From assembly GCF_921293095.1 (NCBI RefSeq), contig NC_060251.1, positions 63,381,585-63,445,584 on the forward strand: DNA of 64,000 nt, written 5' to 3'. Positions 46,909-57,475 of the stretch are shown here, one piece after another; position 1 is the first letter of the stretch; every line of letters begins with the position of its first letter. Under the pieces are notes generated by a model. It did no database searches and had not been told where the DNA came from. It saw nothing but the letters and a program-made list of their open reading frames with translations. Position numbers and translations under genes: made by a program. Origin of the DNA: Ischnura elegans. Its lineage: Eukaryota; Arthropoda; Insecta; Odonata; Coenagrionidae.

Positions 46909-47955
46909 TCTATAAGTCAGAGCGCGTCTTAAGAAAGTAAAGTTAATGGAAAAAATTCTGTTTTGTATTACCTACACATATTACTTGCCACAGTTACTTG
47001 TTTACTCTCTAAAAATGCCCCAAAAATATACAAGATTTGAATAACAAAAAAATTGTTCAGAGAAGCTCACAAGGTTTTTACAACATTTCACGTTAATTCC
47101 ATTACGCATACCTAAGGAATACTCTGCTAAATGAAAAGGTAAGGGGAACTGAAGCCTAATTCATTTCAGAAAAATCTTTATCAAGTGCTTTCCAAAGATC
47201 ACAATATTCTTACAGAAAATTGAGTGCACGATATTTCCAATGGAAAGTTCTATTAAAATTAGTGAACCGGCTTTGGTGCTACCATCATGGATAGCTCGAA
47301 CATAACTGCTGCTATCAGTATATGATGAAAGTTTTATACAATTAAATTCAGTGATAATTTTTATTTCTCATCGCTCGTGCATTCACTTTTAAGAATCCAG
47401 TATTATACGTTTACACAAAAAACTAACACACATGATAACTAACTGCTTCCTGAAGCATACAGAAATTGCATACACACAAAATACTTTAAATTACGAACAT
47501 TTCAGTATTAATATAAAAGTATTTTTGCTAAATTTCCAATAATTTTCAACTAATCAGTATGTTATAATTCCTTCACATTAAGTCCTAAAAACACTCTCTA
47601 CGGACATGGTATAATGAAACTGTGATGATATGAGGTACTTATATTCCATTATATTCCACCGCTTTTGTAAAGGGCATAATGTAATTTTGTATGATTGGAA
47701 TGAAGTTGAATTATTATTCATATTTTAATTCGCGACCGGTTCGCGGAAAATTGTCACTAAATTCTGTGTCTTACTGGAAGTAGTTAGTTTTCATGTGATA
47801 ATTTTTTTATGCTATGCCTGGCCTACGCTGTTGTCCCTTAAACGATTTTGAAACTAAAAAAAGGTAGAAGGAGGGCTGAGAAGGCCAAAGATTCAAAGGC
47901 GACGCGAGAGGGCACAAGGATGACTGGACAGAAAACTTGAGGCATTGAGGCAATC
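46909..47955. other. No gene seen
   Basis: AT-rich. The minus frames that enter from 47807 belong to the GC-rich patch that follows. Confidence 0.45.
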
Positions 47956-47959
47956 TTCC

Positions 47960-48440
47960 GATGTTGGCCAAGCAACCCTTGTTGCTCTGCGTGAGTTCCG
48001 AGTGATACCGTGCGTGCGGTAAGGCTCGGAGGAGTTGGAAGGGGGTGGGGGAGGAGGAGGATTGGTCGGCGTTGGACGCGCAAACAGGGGTCACGCCGCC
48101 CCTGTCAGAAGGAGCAAGAGGGAAGGAGAGGGGGGGGGGGGGGAGAATGCACTGCAATGCAGAGGTGCCCGCCCCCCCCTTTCCTCCTATTAATATCCTG
48201 CGTCCACACGAGCCACGTCCGACAACCGGCAGCAACACCCATGCCTCGCCGGTCCCGACCAACCTCTCCGACGGTGATTATTTGTCCGGTAGCGTGCGTT
48301 ATTTATCGGAAGAGATACACCGCCTCAGATCCACAAACTACCACAGTAAGCTGCCGCTTGGATGGATATGTGGCATGGGATGCCCTATGCGAGTTGCGTA
48401 AGTATTCGAAAATTACAATTAATATATACCATGCTTGCTA
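47960..48440 (+). other. GC-rich island ending in a candidate first exon (copy 1)
   Basis: A GC-rich block with a long G run (48128-48144) leads into 48205-48440, which is repeated at 49003-49236. At its end an ATG frame from 48362 runs 12 codons to a strong splice donor, TTGC|GTAAGTAT at 48397/48398; another ATG at 48375 starts MGCPM in a different frame. Shared upstream sequence includes TTTATCGGAAGAGATACA and CCTCAGATCCACAAACTAC. It may be a promoter-proximal exon of a plus-strand gene. No downstream exon was recognised in the window. Confidence 0.3.
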
Positions 48441-49002
48441 AATAAATGTATTCGCAATTCACGATCAAAATGTTCCATGTTTATTGAATGAATGAACAAA
48501 GGAGGTGTCTCTAACCTCCCGTACCGTCAACGTGTTTTTTACCTGGAATTTATGACATATTACGTTATGTACATTATAGACACAATAATAAACCATAAAT
48601 TTCATTCAATTGGATTGACATGAATAGTAGAATTTCACCAGTACCCATAATACGAGCCGTAATATAGTCAAATAGAAGATAAAACGTGTACACTGACGCA
48701 TTTATATCATGCCAAGAGCATGTTCTTTTATTTCTCGTTATTGATAACGGAACTTGCCACTGCTGTAACCTTCCGTTAAGAATACTTGAAAGTTTCGCCT
48801 AGGTAGAGTAGTTCGGAATAACGTTTGGTTTAACTCATCGCCGAGTTTTGTAGTTATTACAATCTCCCGAATAAAAGCTTTGAAGGTTACATTTATACGG
48901 AATTCCTGCATGAATTTTCTGTTCTTTATTTTTCTTAATACCAAGAGTAAAAAGCGTGGCATTTAGCTACGCAGAAACCGAGTATTAATATAATATCCGA
49001 AG
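48441..49002. other. Spacer between duplicated islands
   Basis: AT-rich. It contains TGTACACTGACGCAT at about 48688, a copy of the hairpin arm found at 57026 and 57306. No gene seen. Confidence 0.4.
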
Positions 49003-49236
49003 TCGTTGCGAACCACGTCCGACGACCAGCTAAACCCATGCTCCGCCGGCTTAGACCCGCCCCTCCGTCGGTGATAATTTTTCCCGTAGTGCGCGTAATT
49101 TATCGGAAGAGATACATGGCCTCAGATCCACAAACTACCCGGCGAGCAGCCGCTTGGGTGAGCATGGGGGGTGCCATAAGCAAGGTGAGTGGGAAGTAAA
49201 AGTATTCACAAATCACAATTTAAATATATAACGTGG
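49003..49236 (+). other. Duplicate of 48205-48440; candidate first exon MGGAISK
   Basis: About three quarters of positions agree with the block 0.8 kb upstream (ACCACGTCCGACGACC, CCGCCGG, CTCCGTCGGTGATAATTTT, CGTAATTTATCGGAAGAGAT). The ATG at 49164 opens a 7-codon frame MGGAISK ending in phase 0 at AAG|GTGAGT (49184/49185), a consensus 5' splice site. Gly2, Ser6 and Lys7 fit an N-myristoylation start. A seven-codon exon cannot be identified by homology; the case rests on duplication, initiation context and donor. Confidence 0.3.
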
Positions 49237-50199
49237 AGGTATTGAAACACACTGGTTAATGAAAAATTACCGGAAATTTACCTTAATTGCTTTAAAATAA
49301 TTTTTAAATGTTCTTAACTTTATGTATTTTGTGCTCATGTAATAACTGTGTTCCTGAAAGCATTTAGTTATTACGTGTTTATTTTTCTTAAATGTATGTA
49401 TAATAGCTGGATTCTTAAAGTAAATCCACAAACGATAAAAAAAATAAAAATAATCACTGAATTGAATCGAAGAAAATTTGTATCATTCATAAATAGCACC
49501 AGTTTTGTTGAAACAATGCATGCTGGTAGCCCCGAAAGAGGTTCATATGGGGTACCTATATATTACACCTATTTCGTAAAGGGTATGCTGCAATTGTGTG
49601 CGAGTGGAATAAAGTTATATTATCATTATTTATTTATAATTATTATTTTACTTCAAGAACGGTTTGAAAATCGACAGTAACTTTTACAAAACGAAAGTTA
49701 GCCTCATGGCTCTGTGGCGTTAATAAATAACCAACGCCTACCGGAGGCCATCTTCCATTCTCATGAAGAATTTGCAGCAAAAGCCTGCACAATCCGTCAT
49801 TCCTTAGCGACCTTGATGTCTTCTCCGGAGCTAACTTCTCAACTCAGTTATAACATCCGGAAGTTATTTATCATCCCTACCATGATTCACGGTTTGAATT
49901 ATTGAAACACAGTAGAAAAGCGTATGAAACAAATGAATACGACTCTGAGCGACAAGGTGCAGACTTAGGGTAACCCCCATATTTATCATTTTTTAAATTT
50001 TCTATTAAGTTAAATCATTTTTTTACATTTTATATAGATTAGCATCCTTTTCAACAAGTAAAAGGAGTGTATATGCAGATGCATTGCAACAAATCCCTAA
50101 GTAAGAGACGTTTGAGTTGTATTTATAGCAGAGCGTAGCACTCCAAACAAAATTTTACACAGAGAGCGCCACTCCCTCCCAGGGGGTATTCCGTATTCC
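49237..50199. other. No gene seen
   Basis: AT-rich. The 110-codon plus frame at 49348-49680 is Ile/Lys/Tyr-rich and unrecognised. Confidence 0.45.
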
Positions 50200-50249
50200 C
50201 CGGATCCAGGTCATGACCCCACCAAAAATTTTGATTCTGAATCCGCCCC
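50200..50249. mobile_element. Right-end fragment of a hAT-type MITE
   Basis: The sequence ending GATTCTGAATCCGCCCCTG is the complement of a CAGGGGCGGATTCAGAATC terminus, followed by AAAATTTTTGGTGGGG-type subterminal sequence. This is a common hAT terminal pattern. The left end was not found. Confidence 0.45.
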
Positions 50250-51341
50250 TGTAAGCGTTTCCAAAAAATACAAGCTAATCTGGAATCGACCAAGCGTCAG
50301 TCTATTTTTGCGTAAATTTAACCAGCTTCTTTGCTATGTTTCCCATGGACCCATGGACACTGATGGCTCACGTTAAGTGCTCCTTGCAGTAAATGTATCG
50401 ATCATTTTTTCTAAATTTGACCATAATGTTGGGTAACCTTATTGTGAACGCCACTTCCCCATTCCTGCCACCTATTTCGTACCACTTTATTTCTCAGGCC
50501 CCATTCACGTGGGATCTTAAGAAAAAAAAATAATTATAAAATAAAAACGATCAAAATAACTCTTTTTCGAAAAAAAGAATAAATGAACTAAAAAGTAAAA
50601 ATAAAATAGGCCGCATGTTATTTTGGCGAATAAATTAATCAAATTAGGACTACGTTGAATAAAAAATTCCCCAAGGCCTTACTTTTAAACGGCAGAGGAA
50701 GGGAAATAGAGATGACTGCGAAGGATAAATAAAATAAGTCAGAAACGTAGACATCACTTTGGAAAAATTCTACCTGAAGACTATAAATTATTACCACATA
50801 AGAGCAGGATAGGAAGTGCGAGGGAAGAGGAAGGGAGGGGGGGGACTGACGTATTCCGGCCACTGGGACACCATAAGGAGAGAGAGAGAGAGAATTCTTG
50901 CGAACACCCAATGCACAATCTGCTTTGCGGACTCCCCCGAAATGGATTAATGAGATGCAGTGGGAAGCGAACACGAGCCGCAAGTGCAAGATATCCACGC
51001 GGAGCTCTAACTACCGCACGTCAGCGTGCGAGCGTGCGCGGAGCAACGTGCATCGTAAATCCTGGCTTTGTTTACGCCCAAGGTCCCGACTGAGATTTCT
51101 AGAGGCCGCGAGGGAACTTGTGTGTAAGACCATTCGAACGTTTGAACAAGAGAGGAGGAAGATCTTACTCCAGGATACGTTCACACAAGAATAATAAAGA
51201 AGACATATACATAATATATAAAAAACATAATAAACATAATACATATTTGTATAAAAAAAACGCAATCGTAACATTTATTTACGTAAAAATTTTGTATATC
51301 TTTGTATTTTATATTGTTCTTATGTTTTTTCTTTCATAGCC
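50250..51341. other. No recognised gene; GC-rich island 50880-51130
   Basis: An (AG)n run at 50881-50893 is followed by a GC-rich patch with GCGTGCGAGCGTGCGCGG near 51023. There is a weak donor-like TGT|GTAAGA at about 51121. The opposed frames there are not convincing. Confidence 0.4.
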
Positions 51342-51420
51342 CTGATGATGGTTTTAAATAAACAGGAACGTTGGCTATAACTTGTTTGCATAACATACGT
51401 TGACCTAACCTCCAGGAAAT
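51342..51420 (+). ncRNA. Solo hammerhead-like element, relative of 30835
   Basis: CTGATGA (51342-51348), one base, a GGTTT/AAACA hairpin and GGAACG are followed by GTTGGCTATAACTTGTTT, the same order as in the right arm at 30835-30890. The GAAA box is changed to GGAAC, so activity is doubtful. Confidence 0.5.
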
Positions 51421-51489
51421 ATTTTAACAAGAATATTAATGAGGAAAGGAAAATAACTAACAGATTTTGAAGAAAAAACGATAGATTTG

Positions 51490-51960
51490 ATTTAATTTAT
51501 TTCTTTTACCTGGCCCAGATGAGGCCACAATCCGGCCACCTCTTCCTCTGGACTAGGGCTCTCTTAACAAGGTTACAAATACGGAAATAAAGGAATACAG
51601 CATCAGTAAAAAAATTATATAATAATGTAGCTAGGCTAGGCCACATTGTATTTTTTTCCAGCTGTCGGATTATCTTCGTCCTTGACCAGTCACCTCTCTG
51701 GTCATCCGACAGGGCGTTAAATGCGGGCAAAGGTGCATATAAATGATTCCGCCATACGCGAGGACCTATGGATTGAGACCAGAAATTTGTTTCCCCATGT
51801 CGCGTGTTCCACGCGTGGATATCGCTGAGCAGAGACATGCTGTTGTGGATGATGGTTGGAACATGGTGCTTCCAAATTTTTCACCTGGTTTGCAGCACTG
51901 CGAGTGCTCGACGCTCCTTGATTTTCAGCCACCCTTCACGAGCATAAAGGTATAGAGGAA
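51490..51960 (-). pseudogene. Non-LTR retrotransposon RT C-terminus (decayed)
   Basis: On the minus strand one frame reads YAREGWLKIKERRALAVLQ, a stop, then KIWKHHVPTIIHNSMSLLSD, IHAWNTRHGETNFW, ending WPDCGLIWAR. A short helical segment, then an H-x-NTRH-like box, then an 'FNALSDD' segment is the pattern after the thumb in many CR1/Jockey-type RTs (consensus Y/N-TR followed by N-LP). The upstream RT core is not present. Clade uncertain. Confidence 0.5.
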
Positions 51961-52789
51961 AAATAAATATTGCAGATGAAATTTTGGAGGGCTGTCACCT
52001 CCTCTGACTACGTGCCGGAATTCTTTGCCTTATTCTTGCAGTCTTCATCTACATTCCCTTTCCTTTGTATCAAATAAGTACAACCTTGGGGATTTTTAAA
52101 AAATTCAACTCAGACCTAATTTGATGCATTTATGCGCCAATAGAATAGATGACTGGAACGGGGAAGTATCGTGCACAATAAAGTGACCCGGCAGTAGGGC
52201 AATTTTTAGAAAATTAAAATAAATTTTTAGAACTTATATTATAACAGAACATACCATGAATGAAATTTTAGTGCATCATTTGATAATTATAAAAAGGAAT
52301 AACCACTAAAACCAAGAGCAAACCGTAAATTACATTCATTAATTAGCTTTGCCTGGAATCGTACCTACAGTTCTCAATCGCCGTTCATGTATGCTTCGCA
52401 GTTACACCATCAAGCCATCTTCTCTCATTGTGAATCTCAAACTGGGTTTACCGAACATGGCGTTGATATCTTAAGTCCACCCTGTGGTTCAATACACGGA
52501 GGTGTTGGTCACTAAGCAAAAAAACAACCCTACCAATTGGTTTTGCAACGACGGACGTTTTCCAAAGTACCACATGAAACAAGTAAGACTTTACGAAGTC
52601 ACGCGCATGAGTGCTAATTAATCATCACCATGTGCGAAGACTTATTTTAATAAGGAAGTACATTCAGTGATGTAAGAATTACGACCGCGACTGGTCCGTC
52701 AGAGGAAGTACAGGGAACATAATTGAAAGATTAGGCGCTGATAAGACCATAGTTTTTACTACTCCGATTAACTGTTAAACACTCTACAT
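51961..52789. other. No gene seen
   Basis: AT-rich to mixed; nothing recognised. Confidence 0.45.
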
Positions 52790-52990
52790 CTCGTAGTCGA
52801 CTGCCCACTGCGAAGCCGCTTGCTCTCCGAAGTCCATCTTAGGCGTCCCCACTTGATCGGCACTCACCTCTTCCATTCGCTGTCACTACCGTGGCGTGAC
52901 GGTCGTAGGTCGCTGATGTTGCACTAGCTATGGGTGGGAAAGGAGCGACCGGAAACCGAGGGAACGTGCAGGTAAGATGCAAGTACTTAG
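52790..52990 (+). other. GC-rich island with candidate first exon MGGKGATGNRGNVQ
   Basis: An ATG at 52930 opens a 14-codon frame ending in phase 0 at CAG|GTAAGA (52971/52972), a near-ideal 5' splice site. The start MGGKGA fits an N-myristoylation pattern (Gly2, small residue at position 6). The island (CGTAGTCGACTGCCC...GGCGTGACGGTCGTAGG) is single copy in the window. Together with the islands at 48.3, 49.1 and 55.6 kb on the same strand it may belong to a set of alternative first exons. Confidence 0.3.
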
Positions 52991-53433
52991 AGGAAAAAAC
53001 GGAGAGAGCGCGGGATGCTTAGGTAGGTGATTTGGAATAGGACGAGCTAGCATTCGGCCTCTTACAGTGATAAAATTCGTTGTCTAGGCGTGATTTCATG
53101 GAATATACTTATCATAATGAAATGTAAAAACTTTAAAATTGCACATAAATTTATTACTAGTCCTAGGTTTTAACGTGGCACTCAGGACGTGCCACGACGA
53201 ATCACGCTCATGTAAAACATTTCATTATGCAGAGATAAGACCGACATTGCACTAACAAAAGAACTAAAGTCTATGTAATTCACAGCGAAATCTTCAGAAG
53301 AAAAGGACTGATGGATAAGAAAGCTCGAAAGAGGGCAAATTAAATATCACATATGAAATTACGCGCATCGAATAGTTTCTACTACTTTTTCATGTATTAT
53401 TTAATGCAAGCTATTTGGTGAACTAACATCTCC
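52991..53433. other. No gene seen
   Basis: Mixed sequence. It includes a small palindrome GTGGCACTC..GACGTGCCAC near 53177. Confidence 0.4.
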
Positions 53434-53486
53434 CGCAGCACGCCTAAGGAGGCGGCTTGCGGGGTAGCATGTGGATGTAGATTAAC
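53434..53486 (+). mobile_element. Retroposon 3'-end fragment (family of 44402-44464)
   Basis: GCACGCCTAAGGAGGCGGCT, then TGCGGGGTAGCATGTGGATGTAGAT, corresponds to the GAGGTGGCTCGCAGGGTA..GATGTA unit at 44.4 kb. Only one or two hexamers remain. Confidence 0.5.
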
Positions 53487-55053
53487 TACTAAATAAAATA
53501 CCTAATTCTTGAATACGGTGAAGCTTAGTCTTTTTTATCGGTCACATCGATATGGCAATCCAAAAATCATATCGAAAAAAGTACATGTTCGATATTCGCG
53601 ACGGACTGAAAATGAAACGCGTTCCTTCCACGAGAAAATGACACCCTCAACAATCCAGTGAAAATTTTTTCAGAAGCTTTTGAATTTCGAGTCATGTATG
53701 TTTATATACCTATGCCCTTTTCTGTTCTCATTCCTCAGCGATATCGAATGCCACTCAGCGTCTATCCAGACGGGCTGGATTTGAGAATTGAATGCCGCCG
53801 TCGCCGGCACGTCAGCGGGGGCGCAGTTGGAAGAGAACGTTCCCTCATCTCGCAAGCGGCGACCCTTTCAAATATTTGCACGGTCACCAACGTGTGTCCG
53901 ACCAACAATGGGGCGTGGATTACTACGACTCCCACGCCATGGCTCGGCTAAAGGTCACGCGACCTCGGTGATGCGATATGGGTGCTGCCGCGACACAGAA
54001 ATCCCGGACGGGAGGATTTTCTGCGAAAGTTGTAATATCTCACCCAACTACCTACGTCCGCTCAGCTCCTACAATCGAAGGTATGCCCTCAGTGCCTCTC
54101 TCACTCAGAGGTGACCTCTGACCGGTCCGTAAGCGTGGAGATCTGGGCGGGACGAGGATCACCTTTTTCTGGAAGCTGACTGGTGTATGTGGTTCGGGAT
54201 CATCTTCCCGAAATCCTTCAACCATTCCCATTCACTTTGGACAAAGACTACTGCTAGTGGATTGGCCTCGATTTGCCCTGAGATGGGGCCTGAAACGGGT
54301 CTACGTAGACAGCAAGCAAGGCACTAATATATGCGAGGCTCTAACACAGCTTGAATGGAAATTGGAATAACTTGTCTCCTTCGGAAAATGGTGATTACAG
54401 TTCAAATAAGGAAATATTCTAAAACACAGAAGTTGAATACTAATATTCTTTAAGTAAGTTGAAAGTCAAAGATTCATTTATATTTGTGATAAAATAAAAT
54501 TAAGCGATAACAGTCAGAGCAAACATTAATTTTTAAATGCGTTACATACACAATTTTCATTGCATCCAGCAAATTTTTTGAGTTAGATTTTTAGGTTAAG
54601 ATGCCTTTCCAAAATAATAAAATTCAATCCTCCACTCAAACAGTGCAGCACGCAATGATACTGAAAAAATTTCGATGAATTCACGAATTTCAGATATAAA
54701 ACTAATGAAATGGCTCACTATTTACTCCTAATAAAAATAGGTGAGGTTATAGATAACATATCCTAATTCTGGTAAGGCAAATTTTGGATTCAAATCTTCA
54801 CGCACCGACTAATTCCATTCCTTCAGCACTAAGATTTTTGAATACCAAACTAAAACAGATCATTAGAAGAATTAAATAGACACTCAGTTTCAGGATTTCA
54901 TGAAATGAACAATTAGCCTGGTCCAACGACCAGAGAAAATCTCTATTTCTTTAACTTACTACGGCTGTTTGTTCCTTATTAATATAACTTTCCACAAAGT
55001 GAACTTGTCGACAATCGATTTGAATCAAAATTTCGGAAGTCAAGCTGTCAGGT
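53487..55053. other. No recognised gene; GC-rich island 53760-54120
   Basis: The island has overlapping plus frames (53658-53951, 53788-54114), a CCGCCGTCGCCGGCACGTCAG stretch and a donor-like CGAAG|GTATGC near 54080. It is composition-driven as far as I can tell. The remainder is AT-rich. Confidence 0.35.
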
Positions 55054-55312
55054 CAGTGGCGTAGCGAGGGGTAGGTAAAGTTCGGGGGGTCTGGACTCCC
55101 CTTCCCCCGAAATATAAAAACACAATTACTTCGCTTCATAAAAGAAAACAAAATATTGCAAAAGCATGGATTTACAAAAGGTTTCGTTGAAACTTGAAGT
55201 TTTTTCGAATATGCAAAGTGTTAAAATGAGTTTAAAACACTCTACTTAGTATTTACGAAATTTTCAACCCGGATTTGGACCCCACCGAACGAAATTCTTG
55301 GCTACGCAACTG
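55054..55312. mobile_element. hAT-type MITE, sister of 1799-2051 (259 bp)
   Basis: The left end is CAGTGGCGTAGCGAGG; the right end TTGGCTACGCAACTG is its eroded complement. The flanks TGTCAGGT (55046-55053) and TCTCAAGT (55313-55320) agree at 6 of 8 bases. The subterminal GGGGGGTC..GGACTCCCC and the AT-rich centre resemble the first copy. The eroded duplication marks it as older. Confidence 0.75.
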
Positions 55313-55429
55313 TCTCAAGTCATCCTTTGCTGGGGAATGAGTCCAACTCATTTTTCCACAACGAATGAGAAACAAACGTGCGACAAAAAATCGTGACCCA
55401 TCATGGAGACAAATAGAACTATGTACGCT

Positions 55430-55760
55430 TTTTATTTGCCCGAGCGGTGGACTGAAGCCGAGAAAATTACTTCTCCGTCTTCATTTTTGCATCGCCGATT
55501 CAGTGCGGCATATTTTTACCCAGGGGGGAGATCTCAGGGTTAGATATTCATGGACGAGTGACTGAGTCGAAATCAAGCATGTACGCGATGAGAAGAATGC
55601 ATGCAGGCAATTGGTGCGGAAATTTTCCGCCACGACGGCATCGTCCACGGAGCGGACGACAAAAGAGGACGAAGATCCGCAGCTGTGAGCACACGACGGA
55701 GATGGACGTATTATTCCACGGCTCGGAGGTCTCCCTACTCCAGGTAATCCTCGCAACTAA
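55430..55760 (+). other. GC-rich island with candidate exon ending CTCCAG|GTAATC
   Basis: The ATG at 55702 opens MDVLFHGSEVSLLQ, reaching a donor-like CAG|GTAATC at 55743/55744 in phase 0. A longer frame (55558-55794) contains it. The donor is weaker than at 49185 and 52972. Support for a real exon is low. Confidence 0.2.
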
Positions 55761-56368
55761 GACAATAATAACCCTTTCTCACGAAATAAGCTAAGCTTGT
55801 TAACCTTCCCACGTCCGAAGCGTAATTCTGCCCCGAAGCAAGATGTTGAGTTTACGCTTGCGACTTGCAACTAAGTTGATACTACGGGATTGTTGGCATA
55901 GTGCAAAACAGACTCGCTGAACTTCGCGTTATGATGTACTTAGAATCCTCTAAAATAGTTTCATATTATATGCTTATTCGATCAACAAATGTAAAATGCG
56001 ATCTATCGACTTCGGATAGTCATGAAGCGAGTAATGGGCAAATAATTCTATAAATGAACTATTAGCAATGGATATCGCATTTGAGAGATAAAATAAACTA
56101 TCACGAGTCCACCAAATATAATATTTCAGGTTGATGCACAGTTTTCGTCATGAAAGGAGTATATCATTAATTTATCTGGTTGAAAAAAGGCACGTTAAAC
56201 TAAGTTCAGTCGTTGTGAAAGTGCATAAAATATTTACAAAAATCATCCACATTAAATTTAAATATTATGATTTACAATGAATTTTCATATCATTGTTTTC
56301 TTGTATTCCTTCATTTTGGAATATTTTCCGCTCCATCTATGACCTATTTACTTTCCATATTTTCAATT
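55761..56368. other. No gene seen
   Basis: AT-rich; nothing recognised. Confidence 0.45.
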
Positions 56369-56478
56369 ATGCAAAGTGTTAAAATAAGTTTAAAACACTC
56401 TAATTAGTACCCTGTTTCACAAATATTTCCGCCTGAATTGGTTTTGGACCCCCCCGAACGAAATTCCTGGCTATCCCA
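56369..56478. mobile_element. Fragment of hAT-type MITE family (right half)
   Basis: GCAAAGTGTTAAAATAAGTT, AAAACACTCTAATTAGTA and ACCCCCCCGAACGAAATTCC followed by TGGCTA match 55214-55305. The left half is missing and the terminus is eroded (TATCCCAAC). Confidence 0.75.
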
Positions 56479-56480
56479 AC

Positions 56481-56571
56481 ATTCTGTTAGTTATTTATTA
56501 GCATTGAATGGGCGAATATTATTCGAAATGGAGGAGGGATAATACGAAAAAATGACGATGCACGATGCGAT
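56481..56571 (+). repeat. Local duplicate, partner at 57358-57475
   Basis: ATTCTGTTAGTT, GCATTGAATGGGCGAAT, ATTCGAAATGGAGGAGGGAT and GCGATGAGATG occur here in the same order as at 57358-57475, which has a 20-base insert after GGGCGAAT. The copies are direct and about 0.88 kb apart. Class unknown. Confidence 0.7.
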
Positions 56572-57025
56572 GAGATGCATTTACAATGGCAAAGATAAAG
56601 TTCCAAATCTGAGTTTTCGAATTGAATCGCAGTCAGAAAGTTTAGCAGACCCTTGGAAAGAGACGAAAGGGCAAATAAAAATGCCAAGATCAGGAGGGCA
56701 GAAAATATCTCCAATTTTGTACTCATTAATTTATTTCCCCGGTTTTTACAGAATATATCGTTCGTTTTCCATCGTTATTAGGCAGTGTAAGGGTCAAAGT
56801 ATCTCGCATTATAAATATGCATGACTTAACGTCGGTTGCATGATGCCCAGTTTAAGTTTCGAGGAGGTAATAATTCTTAAGGACGATGATTTAAACTAAT
56901 TATAAGTGTTATTCCGATCTAATTTACCTAGCCGAAACTTTCAAATATTCTCAACGGAAGGATATGGCAATAGCAAGTCCCGTTCATCAGTATCCAGAGA
57001 TTAAAAAACTGGCTTTTAGCATGAC
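56572..57025. other. No gene seen
   Basis: AT-rich; frame 56552-56824 is unrecognised. Confidence 0.4.
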
Positions 57026-57320
57026 GTACACTGACGCATGTTCATCATAATCATCTCGAACTCAAAAAAATATATAATCTGGGAGTTTACCCTTAAAGTC
57101 ACTAGAAACATTATTTAACTAAAGGACGAACCAATTAATTTACGATATGTTATAGTCCTCCGTCATCGACAAGTTATTCACGCTCACCATATCATTTATG
57201 AAGCACTTTTTCGCACAGATAAAGTCTAAAGACAGCGTCATAGAATCAACAAATACATTTTTTTAACCCTAAAATCGAAAAGACTGGCAAATAGGGCACT
57301 ATGTTCATGCGTCAGTGTAC
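57026..57320. mobile_element. MITE-like repeat inserted in a perfect 15-bp palindrome
   Basis: GTACACTGACGCATG (57026-57040) is perfectly inverted at 57306-57320. The DNA between, about 57047-57300, is repeated at 58479-58735 almost identically (AATCATCTCGAACTC, GGGAGTTTACCCTTAAAGTC, CGATATGTTATAGTCCTCCG, GGCAAATAGGGCACTATG). ATGTTCAT occurs on both sides (57039-57046 and 57301-57308), so the repeat may have inserted with an 8-bp duplication into a hairpin. The second copy lacks these flanks. Confidence 0.7.
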
Positions 57321-57357
57321 ATGTTTCATCCTCTTTTTGACTCTAACTGTTCTTTCA

Positions 57358-57475
57358 ATAATCTGTTAGTTTCTCAATCAGCACTGAATGGGCGAATGCA
57401 AAGATGCGAAACGAAATTCGAAATGGAAGAGGGATAATATGAAAAAATTACCATGCACTAAGCGATGAGATGACT
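57358..57475 (+). repeat. Local duplicate of 56481-56571
   Basis: See the partner: GCACTGAATGGGCGAATG and GAAATGGAAGAGGGATAAT are shared, plus a GCAAAGATGCGAAACGAA insert. Confidence 0.7.

Noticed and set aside
47807..48441. Overlapping frames up to 151 codons on both strands
   Set aside because: They run through a G run and CCCCCC tract; four frames overlap in the same GC-rich patch.
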